This document shows positions 40,001 through 47,937 of a DNA stretch of 47,937 nucleotides, piece by piece. This stretch comes from Bacilli bacterium (GTDB lineage: Bacteria > Bacillota_I > Bacilli_A > RFN20 > UBA1709). Each line of letters opens with the position of its first letter. Position 1 is the stretch's first letter. Position numbers and translations under genes: made by a program. The notes below the pieces were generated by a model, which searched no databases, was not told where the DNA came from, and saw only the letters and a program-made list of their open reading frames with translations. The DNA lies in assembly GCA_028693955.1 (NCBI GenBank), contig JAQUUH010000006.1, forward strand, positions 1 through 47,937, in the 5' to 3' direction.

Positions 40001-40118
40001 CTGTTAAACAAAGGATATTAATTTTATTTTGAGATGCGTAACTGATAATATCCTCAATTTTCAAACAACTATGAAAAAAAGAATACCCACTTTTTATATT
40101 TAATGGAATATATTTCAT
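37035..40118 (-). CDS. dnaE: DNA polymerase III alpha subunit, DnaE type
   Basis: PHP N-terminus, [96 protein letters not shown]. Confidence 0.97.
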   Translation of the reverse strand: [1027 protein letters not shown]

Positions 40119-40141
40119 AGCGCATCTCCTTTCTTAAATTA

Positions 40142-41131
40142 CTACTTTCCTTGATTAATTATTTCTTTATCCAAATCTACAATTATATTTAAAGTTTCTT
40201 GATAATTTTTAGCTCTTGCACCTGAGGCAAACTTATGACCTCCTCCAGCATATTTATTAGCAACTTTGTTTACTACTATATCACGAGATCTAATACTCAC
40301 TCGATAATTATTTTTGCGAGAATCATAAGCAAAACATACCCAAACTTTTATTTCATCACAAAAAGTAAAAAGACTTAAGTATTTTTTTGCTTCATCGCTA
40401 TCAATATTAAACTCTTGCAAATCTTCTTTTTCAAGATGATAATAAGCAACGTTTCCCCCATTAGAAATTTTGTATTTGCTCATAACTCTTTTTTCAATTT
40501 CTAAATCTTTGATAGTTCTATTGTACATTGGCATATAAACATCATTCATCAAATTAAAATCATATTTTAATAATCCAGCTGCTGCTACAAATGTATAATA
40601 TGTCGTGTTTGAATTTTGAAATCTTGAGGTATCTCCTGCTATTGCAACATACAAATATTTTGCGCATTCTGAATTAAATTTATATTTTTTAGAAATAATT
40701 CTATTTGATAAAATTGCATACAACAGTTCACCCACTGCAGAAAAACTTGTATTTATTATTTCTAAATCCGCAAAATGCTCATCAGCAGGATGATGATCTA
40801 TTTTAATTTTGTAATCCGCTTTTAAAAACCTTCTATCGCTTATTCTTTTTTGATCAGAAGTATCTAATAATATTCCTAAAAATGGTTTAGAAAATAACTC
40901 GTCATCGCTAATTGATGGGTACTCTGGAAAAAGATTTTTTCCAACCTCAGTATTTGAATCGCCCAAAACAAAGAAATTCTTTTCTGGAAAATTGTTTTTT
41001 AGCCAAAAATATAGGCCATTTTGTGAACCAAGAGCATCAAAATCAGGAGCTTCATGGCGAAAAATTGCAATATAATCATATTGTTCAATTTTATTTATTA
41101 ATTCTTCTATCTTATTTTTTTGTAATCTCAT
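40142..41131 (-). CDS. DHH-family phosphoesterase (NrnA-like oligoribonuclease/pAp phosphatase)
   Basis: IFRHEAPDFDALGSQNGL, KIDHHPADEHFADLEIINTSFSAVGELLYAIL, GGGHKFASGA. Confidence 0.9.
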   Translation of the reverse strand: MRLQKNKIEELINKIEQYDYIAIFRHEAPDFDALGSQNGLYFWLKNNFPEKNFFVLGDSNTEVGKNLFPEYPSISDDELFSKPFLGILLDTSDQKRISDRRFLKADYKIKIDHHPADEHFADLEIINTSFSAVGELLYAILSNRIISKKYKFNSECAKYLYVAIAGDTSRFQNSNTTYYTFVAAAGLLKYDFNLMNDVYMPMYNRTIKDLEIEKRVMSKYKISNGGNVAYYHLEKEDLQEFNIDSDEAKKYLSLFTFCDEIKVWVCFAYDSRKNNYRVSIRSRDIVVNKVANKYAGGGHKFASGARAKNYQETLNIIVDLDKEIINQGK

Positions 41132-41190
41132 TTAAATCACCAATAACATTATAACAAAAAAGATTATCATTAGTAAAAATTATTAATAAA

Positions 41191-41215
41191 AAAAAGCAGC
41201 AATGCTGCTTTTTAT
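41191..41215 (-). terminator. Terminator downstream of ackA
   Basis: AAAAAGCAGC-AAT-GCTGCTTTTT with T-run on the reverse strand. Confidence 0.75.
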
Positions 41216-41219
41216 AATT

Positions 41220-42410
41220 TTATAACTTTAATAACTTTACTGTATCTCTTGCAATAACAATTTCTTCATTAGTTGGTATTACAAATACTTTTACTTTAGA
41301 ATCTGGAGTTGAAATCAAAGTTTCTTGACAACGAACATTATTTTTCTCTTTATCTAGTTTAATTCCAAATGATTCAGAAATTTTATCAATAATTAATTCT
41401 CTAAATTTAATATCATTTTCTCCTAAACCAGCAGTAAAGACTATGGCATCGCATCCTCCAAGTTCAATATAATATGAACCTAAGAAATTACATACTGTGT
41501 TAACATGAATTTTCCTTGCTAACAAAGCTCTTTGATTTCCTTGATCAATACCAACTTGAATATCTCTAGCATCACTTGATAAACCACTAACTCCAAGTAA
41601 TCCAGATTTTTTATTCAATATATTAACAATATCTTCTGCTGTTTTTCCTAATTTACCTGACAAGAAAGTAACAATTGCTGGATCAATATCCCCACTTCTT
41701 GTACCCATCATTACTCCGGCAAGTGGTGTAAATCCCATAGATGTATCAACACATTTACCATCTTTTATAGCTGCAAGTGATGCTCCATTTCCAATGTGAC
41801 AAGTAATAATTCTTGAATGCACTGGATTTCCTAACAATTCTTGACAACGTTGAGAAACATAAAGATGACTTGTTCCATGAAATCCATATCTACGAACTTT
41901 AAAATTCTCATAATATTCATAAGGAATAGGATAAATAAAACGATCTGATTCCATTGTTTGATGAAATGCTGTATCAAAAACAGCAACATGTTGAACTTTT
42001 GGTAAAGCATTTTTAAAGGCTTTATAACCTGTCAAATTTGCTGGATTATGTAATGGTGCTAAATCAGATAAATCACTAATTACTTTAGCTACTTTATCTG
42101 TAATAATAACTGATTTATTGAACTCTTCACCACCATGTACAACACGATGACCTACTCCATTTATTTCTTCAAGACTTTTTACTATTTTTTCATCAACTAA
42201 CTCGTGAAGCAAAATATCTACTGCTTCAGTATGATTTTTAATAGGAATAGTATAATTTTTCTTTTTACCATTGAATTTTAATGTAACAATAGCATCCTCC
42301 ATACCTATTCTTTCGATTGTACCTGCTAATTTAACTTCTTCACTTGGCATTTCAAACAACTGAAACTTTAAAGATGAACTTCCAGCGTTAACAGCCATAA
42401 TTTTTGACAT
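41220..42410 (-). CDS. ackA: Acetate kinase
   Basis: MAVNAGSSSLKFQLFEMP, GHRVVHGGEEF, HNPANLTGYKAF, FDTAFHQTM, CHIGNGASLAAIKDGKCVDTSMGFTPLAGVMMGTRSGDIDP. Confidence 0.98.
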   Translation of the reverse strand: MSKIMAVNAGSSSLKFQLFEMPSEEVKLAGTIERIGMEDAIVTLKFNGKKKNYTIPIKNHTEAVDILLHELVDEKIVKSLEEINGVGHRVVHGGEEFNKSVIITDKVAKVISDLSDLAPLHNPANLTGYKAFKNALPKVQHVAVFDTAFHQTMESDRFIYPIPYEYYENFKVRRYGFHGTSHLYVSQRCQELLGNPVHSRIITCHIGNGASLAAIKDGKCVDTSMGFTPLAGVMMGTRSGDIDPAIVTFLSGKLGKTAEDIVNILNKKSGLLGVSGLSSDARDIQVGIDQGNQRALLARKIHVNTVCNFLGSYYIELGGCDAIVFTAGLGENDIKFRELIIDKISESFGIKLDKEKNNVRCQETLISTPDSKVKVFVIPTNEEIVIARDTVKLLKL

Positions 42411-42499
42411 ATTAATACCCCCTAGTTTTATAACTATATATTATAATACATCAAAAACTTTCCCTTATCAACTTTATATTATTCCTTTGGAATAAACTA

Positions 42500-43684
42500 T
42501 TATAAAAATTGATTATCTAGTGAACTATCAATATACAAAGTTTCAATATTTTCAATGCATTCTTGAAGCAAATCCTCATAATTAAATCTTTTTTCTAATT
42601 CCTCTGCTCGATATAATGTTGGTTTAATTATTGGATTTACTGGATTAAAGATGGTACAGCAATCAATATATGGTCGAATCGAAATATCATATGTATTAAT
42701 TCTTTTAGATATCTCAATTATTTCATTCTTATCCATTGTTGCTAATGGTCTTATCATTGGTAGACTAATAACATTATTTATTACTAACATGCTATTTAAG
42801 GTTTGCGAAGCAACTTGTCCAATACTTTCCCCACTAACAAGAGCTAAACATTTTCTTTTTATTGCCACTCCTTCAGCAATTCTATACATCATTCTACGCA
42901 TTATAGTTATAGCATAAGATTCATCACCCATATCATATATTGCTTCTTGAAGTTTAGTAAATGGAACTATATGCAAAGTAATTGCTCCGCCTTTTATGTT
43001 TGAAATAATACGTAATAAGTCTATAACTTTTTGTTTTGCATTTTGGCTTGTATAAGGAGGTGATGCAAAATGAATTGCTTCTATATTTACACCCCTTTTC
43101 ATCATCAAATAAATCGCTACTGGAGAATCTATTCCTCCAGAAATCAAAGCTAAGGCTTTACCTCCAACACCTAATGGATAGCCTCCAGCTCCTTTTATTA
43201 CATTAGAAAATATAAAAGCACCCTCATTCCTAATCTCAATTTTTACATAAAAATCCGGATTATGAACATCTACATGATGTTTTGTATTGTTAAGTATTTC
43301 ATTTGCCACTGACCTATTTATCTCGTCTGAATGATACGGAAATGATTTATCTGATCTAGTTGTTTTTACTTTAAAAGTACCAACTTCTTGTTGAAGCGCT
43401 AAATCTAACGCTACATTTATTATTGAAGTAATATCCTTACTTGTTTTTGTAACCAAAGACATATTAGCAATACCTGATACTTCTTTTAAAATTTTGATTA
43501 CTTCATTTTCATCTTCACCATTCAAGTGTATATATATTCTATCATGAGCTCTTAAAAACTCTAATTTTTCAAATTTCTTTAGTACTTTTTTAATATTATG
43601 GAAAAGTGCAATAATAAAATCTTTTTTATTTTTTCCCTTAGTATTTAGTTCTCCAAAACGTATTAGTATATGTTCATATTTCAT
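42500..43684 (-). CDS. thiI: tRNA 4-thiouridine synthetase ThiI
   Basis: ILIRFGELNTKGKNKKDFI, LALISGGIDSPVAIYLMMKRGVNIEAIHFASPPYTS, ALVSGESIGQVASQTL. Confidence 0.95.
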   Translation of the reverse strand: MKYEHILIRFGELNTKGKNKKDFIIALFHNIKKVLKKFEKLEFLRAHDRIYIHLNGEDENEVIKILKEVSGIANMSLVTKTSKDITSIINVALDLALQQEVGTFKVKTTRSDKSFPYHSDEINRSVANEILNNTKHHVDVHNPDFYVKIEIRNEGAFIFSNVIKGAGGYPLGVGGKALALISGGIDSPVAIYLMMKRGVNIEAIHFASPPYTSQNAKQKVIDLLRIISNIKGGAITLHIVPFTKLQEAIYDMGDESYAITIMRRMMYRIAEGVAIKRKCLALVSGESIGQVASQTLNSMLVINNVISLPMIRPLATMDKNEIIEISKRINTYDISIRPYIDCCTIFNPVNPIIKPTLYRAEELEKRFNYEDLLQECIENIETLYIDSSLDNQFL

Positions 43685-43688
43685 TTTT

Positions 43689-44819
43689 TTACCCCTTTAT
43701 CGAAACTACTATTTCATCTAAAACTTTTAAAAATTGTTTTATTTCTTCTAATGTTGTAAATTTTGATAAACTTACTCTTATTGATGATTCTGCCCTTTTA
43801 ATATCTTTAAAAGTCTCAAATACAACATGTGATGGCATCTCTGTTTTAGTACTACAAGCACTTATAGTTGATAAACATATGCCTTGGTCATCAAATGCTT
43901 GAGCAACTACTGCTGCTTTTTTATTTTTAATTGAAAAGTTAATTATATATGGAGATGAATCTTCTATTGGGCTGTTAATTTGTATGCTTTCCATCTTTTT
44001 TAAATGTTCAATTATTATTTTTTTAAATTGTAAAACGTGTTCATAATTTCCCATTTGACTATTTGTTGCCAATCGTAATGTTTTGGCAAACATAACATTT
44101 ACTGGCCAGTTTGATGTTCCACTACGATATCCATATTCTTGACCCCCACCTGCAATTAAAGGAAGAATTTCAATGTTTTTTTTCTTAACAAGAATTCCGC
44201 TTCCTTTTAATCCATAAATTTTATGAGCAGAAATACTAACTAAATCGACATTTTTTAAATCAATTGGTATTTTACCAATCGCTTGAGTAGCATCGCAATG
44301 AAATATAATTGTTGGTTTTTCCAATAAAAAAGACCCAATTTCTGGAATAGGATTTATTGTACCAATTTCATTATTTACATACATTATACTAACAAGAATT
44401 GTATCTTTTCTTATATGCTTTTTAAGTGTTTCAAGAGTAATTTTTCCATTTTCATCTGGTTGCAAGTATGTTATTTCAAAACCAAATTCCTTTTCTAATT
44501 GTTTGCAGCACTCTAAAACACTTTTATGCTCTATTGATGAAGTTATAATGTGCTTGCCTCTATTTTTGTATTTAAAAGCCACTCCTTTAATTGCAAAATT
44601 GTTTGCTTCACTAGAACCACTAGTAAATATTACTTCATCCATTTTAACTTTTAATATATTGGCAATCTGATTTCTTGCCTGATTTTGCAAAGAATCTACT
44701 TCAAGTCCTAATTGATGATTTGATGCACTATTTGCATAATATTTGTTTAATAATTCCCAATAAGACTTCAAAACTTCTTTATCAATTGGTGTTGTTGATG
44801 CATAATCTAAAAAAATCAT
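43689..44819 (-). CDS. Cysteine desulfurase paired with ThiI
   Basis: MIFLDYASTTPIDKEVL, FTSGSSEANNFAIKG, SSIEHKSVLECC, SISAHKIYGLKGSG, candidate Cys in STISACSTKTEMPSHV. Confidence 0.94.
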   Translation of the reverse strand: MIFLDYASTTPIDKEVLKSYWELLNKYYANSASNHQLGLEVDSLQNQARNQIANILKVKMDEVIFTSGSSEANNFAIKGVAFKYKNRGKHIITSSIEHKSVLECCKQLEKEFGFEITYLQPDENGKITLETLKKHIRKDTILVSIMYVNNEIGTINPIPEIGSFLLEKPTIIFHCDATQAIGKIPIDLKNVDLVSISAHKIYGLKGSGILVKKKNIEILPLIAGGGQEYGYRSGTSNWPVNVMFAKTLRLATNSQMGNYEHVLQFKKIIIEHLKKMESIQINSPIEDSSPYIINFSIKNKKAAVVAQAFDDQGICLSTISACSTKTEMPSHVVFETFKDIKRAESSIRVSLSKFTTLEEIKQFLKVLDEIVVSIKG

Positions 44820-46555
44820 TATAATGCCTCTTCCATATTATCAATTTTAGTTAATTGCTCTGGTATATAAAATCTAGAAGTGGCTTCAATAGTTAAATCT
44901 ATTGCATCTTTAAAACGTCCTTCAAAATAAAACATTTCTGCTTTTGCTAGATTTCTTGCTACATCGCTGAAACTTGATCTATAACTATTAGCATGCATTA
45001 GTAATTTTTCGGCTATTTTTAGCAAAAGAATGTCTTCATTAACATTGTTAATAACTTCATTACAATTACTACTTAATTCCTTAGAATATTTGTTTACACT
45101 TTGAGTATCTATTGGAGCTTTACTAATTAATGAACTTAATTTTTCTATTAATGAATATGAATAATTGAAATTATCAACATATTTATCTTGTAAAAATTCA
45201 TGTTTTGAATTTCTAATTGCGATTTGAGCATTTTTTAGTTTATAAGATGAATCATAAACTAAATCGTAAGCATATTCTGCATTATCGCGCATATTTGCAA
45301 TAGAATCCTTATACTCTTTTATACCTCTTTCTACAGCTTCTACTTGAATTACCATTTCTCTCATTTTTTCTACTCTTAATGAATAAGGTTGTTGTCCATA
45401 ATTTAGACTATCTAAAGTTTTGCGAATTATTGACAATTTATTAACTTCATTTTTTACATAGAGTGATTTTTGTTCCAAATCTTTATCTATTTGATAGATA
45501 GTTCCTAATTGGGAGGCTTCTCTCATATATTTTATATATGCTCTTTCAAGATCTTCAGCTTGGTCATAACATAATTTATTTTTTTCATCAAACTCAATTC
45601 TACTATTTTTTTCATTATCTAATTTACTATGCAAATCAGCAATTTTATTATCAACTTCACTTATTGCTTCATCTATTCCATCAAAAGAAAAATTTCTTAA
45701 TAAAGAAACAATGTCACTAACTGAATCTTTTATGGAATTTATGGTTGTGACAGCCACTATATGATATAATGGATAATCTTGTCCTTGCATCTCATTATAT
45801 AAATCAATTACTTCATTAAGATGCTGTGGAATTATTTTAGTTGCTCTTTTTATTGGGTTTTGTCCTTGCAATAATTTATTTTTTAAATCAATTACTTCCT
45901 TTTCAATTATTTCAAGAATATCTTTAGCATCAGTGTAATTACCACTTTTCACATCATTATCGTATAAGTCAAATTTATTGTTGATATTTTCAAAAATACT
46001 TAAATACTCTACTTCTAACACTTCTAAATCGCTTTTTATATCATCATAATTTTTCTTGCAATCTACATACAAAGAGCGAACTTTTTCTTCATATGATTTT
46101 GTATCTATCTCATCTTTCATTATCTCTTGGAGTTGACTATCTAATTGATTAACTTTTTGCATATACGATGATACACTTACCTCAATAGATTTTATTGTAT
46201 TACTAAAAGAAGTGTATTCTTTATTAGATACTTGAGCTTTTGCAATATCAAATTGTTTTTTCAATTCTTCATCATAATAGTCACATGTATCTTTATAATT
46301 TTTACTATATTCAGCAAAAACAGATGCATAAACAACATTATTTTTACCAATGACTTCAAGTTTTGTTAATTTACTTTGAACTGGAATATTGTTAATATCC
46401 AAAACTTGATGCTCATAATTAAATATAATACTTGCTAATCTTTTTTGTTTTGTTTTCAAGCGAAACAATATAATAACAACTGCAAAAACAACTAATAATG
46501 CTACTACAATTATTACAATACCTTGTGTTGATGAAATAAATTCTTGCCAACCCAC
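44819..46555 (-). CDS. ezrA: Septation ring formation regulator EzrA-like
   Basis: N-terminal TM, long coiled-coil protein; ends SYRSSFSDVARNLAKAEMFYFEGRFKDAIDLTIEATSRFYIPEQLTKI; conserved neighbourhood ezrA-nifS-thiI. GAGGTG SD suggests GTG start at 46555 (ORF track 46570). Confidence 0.85.
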   Translation of the reverse strand: MGWQEFISSTQGIVIIVVALLVVFAVVIILFRLKTKQKRLASIIFNYEHQVLDINNIPVQSKLTKLEVIGKNNVVYASVFAEYSKNYKDTCDYYDEELKKQFDIAKAQVSNKEYTSFSNTIKSIEVSVSSYMQKVNQLDSQLQEIMKDEIDTKSYEEKVRSLYVDCKKNYDDIKSDLEVLEVEYLSIFENINNKFDLYDNDVKSGNYTDAKDILEIIEKEVIDLKNKLLQGQNPIKRATKIIPQHLNEVIDLYNEMQGQDYPLYHIVAVTTINSIKDSVSDIVSLLRNFSFDGIDEAISEVDNKIADLHSKLDNEKNSRIEFDEKNKLCYDQAEDLERAYIKYMREASQLGTIYQIDKDLEQKSLYVKNEVNKLSIIRKTLDSLNYGQQPYSLRVEKMREMVIQVEAVERGIKEYKDSIANMRDNAEYAYDLVYDSSYKLKNAQIAIRNSKHEFLQDKYVDNFNYSYSLIEKLSSLISKAPIDTQSVNKYSKELSSNCNEVINNVNEDILLLKIAEKLLMHANSYRSSFSDVARNLAKAEMFYFEGRFKDAIDLTIEATSRFYIPEQLTKIDNMEEAL

Positions 46556-46687
46556 AAATATACACCTCATTTTTCTTATTCACATAATTAATACTACATC
46601 TAATATAGATTATAATATAATAACAAGCATTTATCACTAATAACTTTGATTTATAAGGCAAAAAAACATAAAAATTATATATTTTCA

Positions 46688-46716
46688 TTGACTTTATTAC
46701 TAATAAAAAGTAAAAT
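46688..46716 (+). promoter_or_regulatory. Promoter of rpsD (TTGACT-N17-TAAAAT)
   Basis: TTGACT 46688-46693, TAAAAT 46711-46716. Confidence 0.55.
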
Positions 46717-46721
46717 TATAT

Positions 46722-46880
46722 AGCATGAATGATAGCAGCTCATAAATACTACTTGACTGGAGTTAGCAACATTGGAATAAAGTAACCTTGCTGAATGGTG
46801 AAATATATTATGCTAACAGCCGAAGTTTTTGGAATTTATGCCAAGTTATTGTTTTAGCAATTAAAACGTAATTAGGAGGA
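46722..46880 (+). ncRNA. Candidate S4-type autoregulatory leader of rpsD
   Basis: About 160-nt untranslated leader with pairing GTTAGCA (46762-46768) / TGCTAAC (46811-46817) just upstream of rpsD; higher GC than the flanks. Confidence 0.55.
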
Positions 46881-46887
46881 AAAAATT

Positions 46888-47496
46888 ATGTCACGTTATA
46901 CAGGACCCGCTTGGAAAGTATCACGCCGTTTAGGTTTTTCAACATTAGAAACTGGCCGTGAACTTGCAAAGCGTAATTATGCACCTGGTAAACCAAAACC
47001 AGATCGCAAAAAGAAAGTAACAGAATATGGTAAACAACTTCAAGAAAAGCAAAAAGTTAGAGTTATGTATGGAGTTAACGAAAGACAATTCCGTCGTCTA
47101 TTTGTAATTGCTAGAAATTCAAAAGAAGTAACTGGAACAGAATTCTTAGGAATTCTAGAATCACGTCTAGATAATGTCGTCTACCGTCTAGGACTAGCAA
47201 GAACTCGTCGTGGTGCTCGCCAATTAGTTAATCATGGACATGTATTAGTAAATGGAAATAAGGTAGATATTCCATCATATCTAGTTAACCCAGGTTCAAA
47301 AATTTCTTTGAAAGAATCATCAAAATCTTTAAAAATCATTCAAGAAGCATTACAAGTTGCTCCTACTCTAGTTCCATTTGTTACTTTTGATAAAGAGAAA
47401 CTTGAGGGTGTATTTGTTAGAAAACCTGAAAGAAGTGAACTAAATCAAGAAATTGATGAATCACTAATTGTTGAATACTATAACCGCTTAGTATAA
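46888..47496 (+). CDS. rpsD: Ribosomal protein S4
   Basis: [75 protein letters not shown]. Confidence 0.98.
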   Translation: MSRYTGPAWKVSRRLGFSTLETGRELAKRNYAPGKPKPDRKKKVTEYGKQLQEKQKVRVMYGVNERQFRRLFVIARNSKEVTGTEFLGILESRLDNVVYRLGLARTRRGARQLVNHGHVLVNGNKVDIPSYLVNPGSKISLKESSKSLKIIQEALQVAPTLVPFVTFDKEKLEGVFVRKPERSELNQEIDESLIVEYYNRLV

Positions 47497-47506
47497 TAGA
47501 AAAATT

Positions 47507-47535
47507 AAAAAGAACTTATAAATTAAGTTCTTTTT
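47507..47535. terminator. Terminator downstream of rpsD
   Basis: AAAAAGAACTTA-TAAAT-TAAGTTCTTTTTTTTT. Confidence 0.75.
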
Positions 47536-47547
47536 TTTTATTAAATA

Positions 47548-47937
47548 TTACTTTTTTGACTCAAGTTGATGTTGCTGATTGTACTTTTTAACATAATCAA
47601 TAAATAACCTTGTTGCTTTCGATAAATATTGACCTTTCTTTGTAATAAGTCCAATTGTCCACTCATTTTGTGAGCCTTCAATATCAAGCAACTTTAATAC
47701 TGGATTCCTATACTTTTCCATTAATGGTCTTGGCAACATACAAATACATTGATTATTTGCGACTAAAGTAGCCATAAAATCCCATTGAGATGTATAGACC
47801 AATACTTCTGGAGTAAAACCAGCCTTTTCACAATTACTAATAAAAATATGGTTAGTTGTGTAAGTTTTAGTTAAAGTAGTAAAAACTTCGTTTTTCAACA
47901 TTTCAAATGTGACTTTATCATATTTAGCAAGAGGATT
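47548..47937 (-). CDS. LysR-family transcriptional regulator, substrate-binding domain (runs off window end)
   Basis: Reverse frame remains open to the window edge (NPLAKYDKVTFEMLKNEVF...); VLVYTSQWDFMATLVANNQCICMLPRPLMEKY, TRLFIDYVKKY typical of the LysR effector domain. Confidence 0.7.
   Translation of the reverse strand, partial: NPLAKYDKVTFEMLKNEVFTTLTKTYTTNHIFISNCEKAGFTPEVLVYTSQWDFMATLVANNQCICMLPRPLMEKYRNPVLKLLDIEGSQNEWTIGLITKKGQYLSKATRLFIDYVKKYNQQHQLESKK

Noticed and set aside
46419-46688. 89-aa minus-strand ORF overlapping the ezrA 5' end
   Set aside because: Overlaps ezrA in another frame and runs through its promoter region; low-complexity Tyr/Ile/Cys-rich content.

Overview
AT-rich chromosomal window, probably from a low-GC Bacilli-like Firmicute (this placement is inferred from synteny and protein content). 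It is densely coded and read with the standard code. Contents in order: 5' end of guaB (partial, -); a three-gene + operon of cysteine desulfurase, CPSC thioredoxin-like protein and CcdA/DsbD-like membrane protein; a MazG-like pyrophosphohydrolase, HAD hydrolase, DUF1648-like protein, PHP phosphatase, glnA and M42 peptidase; a glycogen/alpha-glucan operon (pulA-glgB-glgP-dUTPase-malQ); an NAD-dependent epimerase; infC-rpmI-rplT with an L20-type leader; a TldD/TldE pair; thrS with a T-box leader; a divergent heterodimeric ABC exporter; a replication/glycolysis block (dnaE-polA-mutM::coaE-dnaB-dnaI-pfkA-pyk-ROK); a DHH phosphoesterase; ackA; ezrA-nifS-thiI; rpsD with a candidate S4 leader; and a partial LysR regulator. 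I saw no rRNA, tRNA, CRISPR array, transposase or prophage genes. The most notable items are the desulfurase/thiol-redox operon, an in-frame MutM-CoaE fusion, a long Lys-rich C-terminal extension on ribosomal protein L20, a likely AUA start codon for infC inside a leader with a readable attenuator, and a complementary-degenerate ABC exporter pair.
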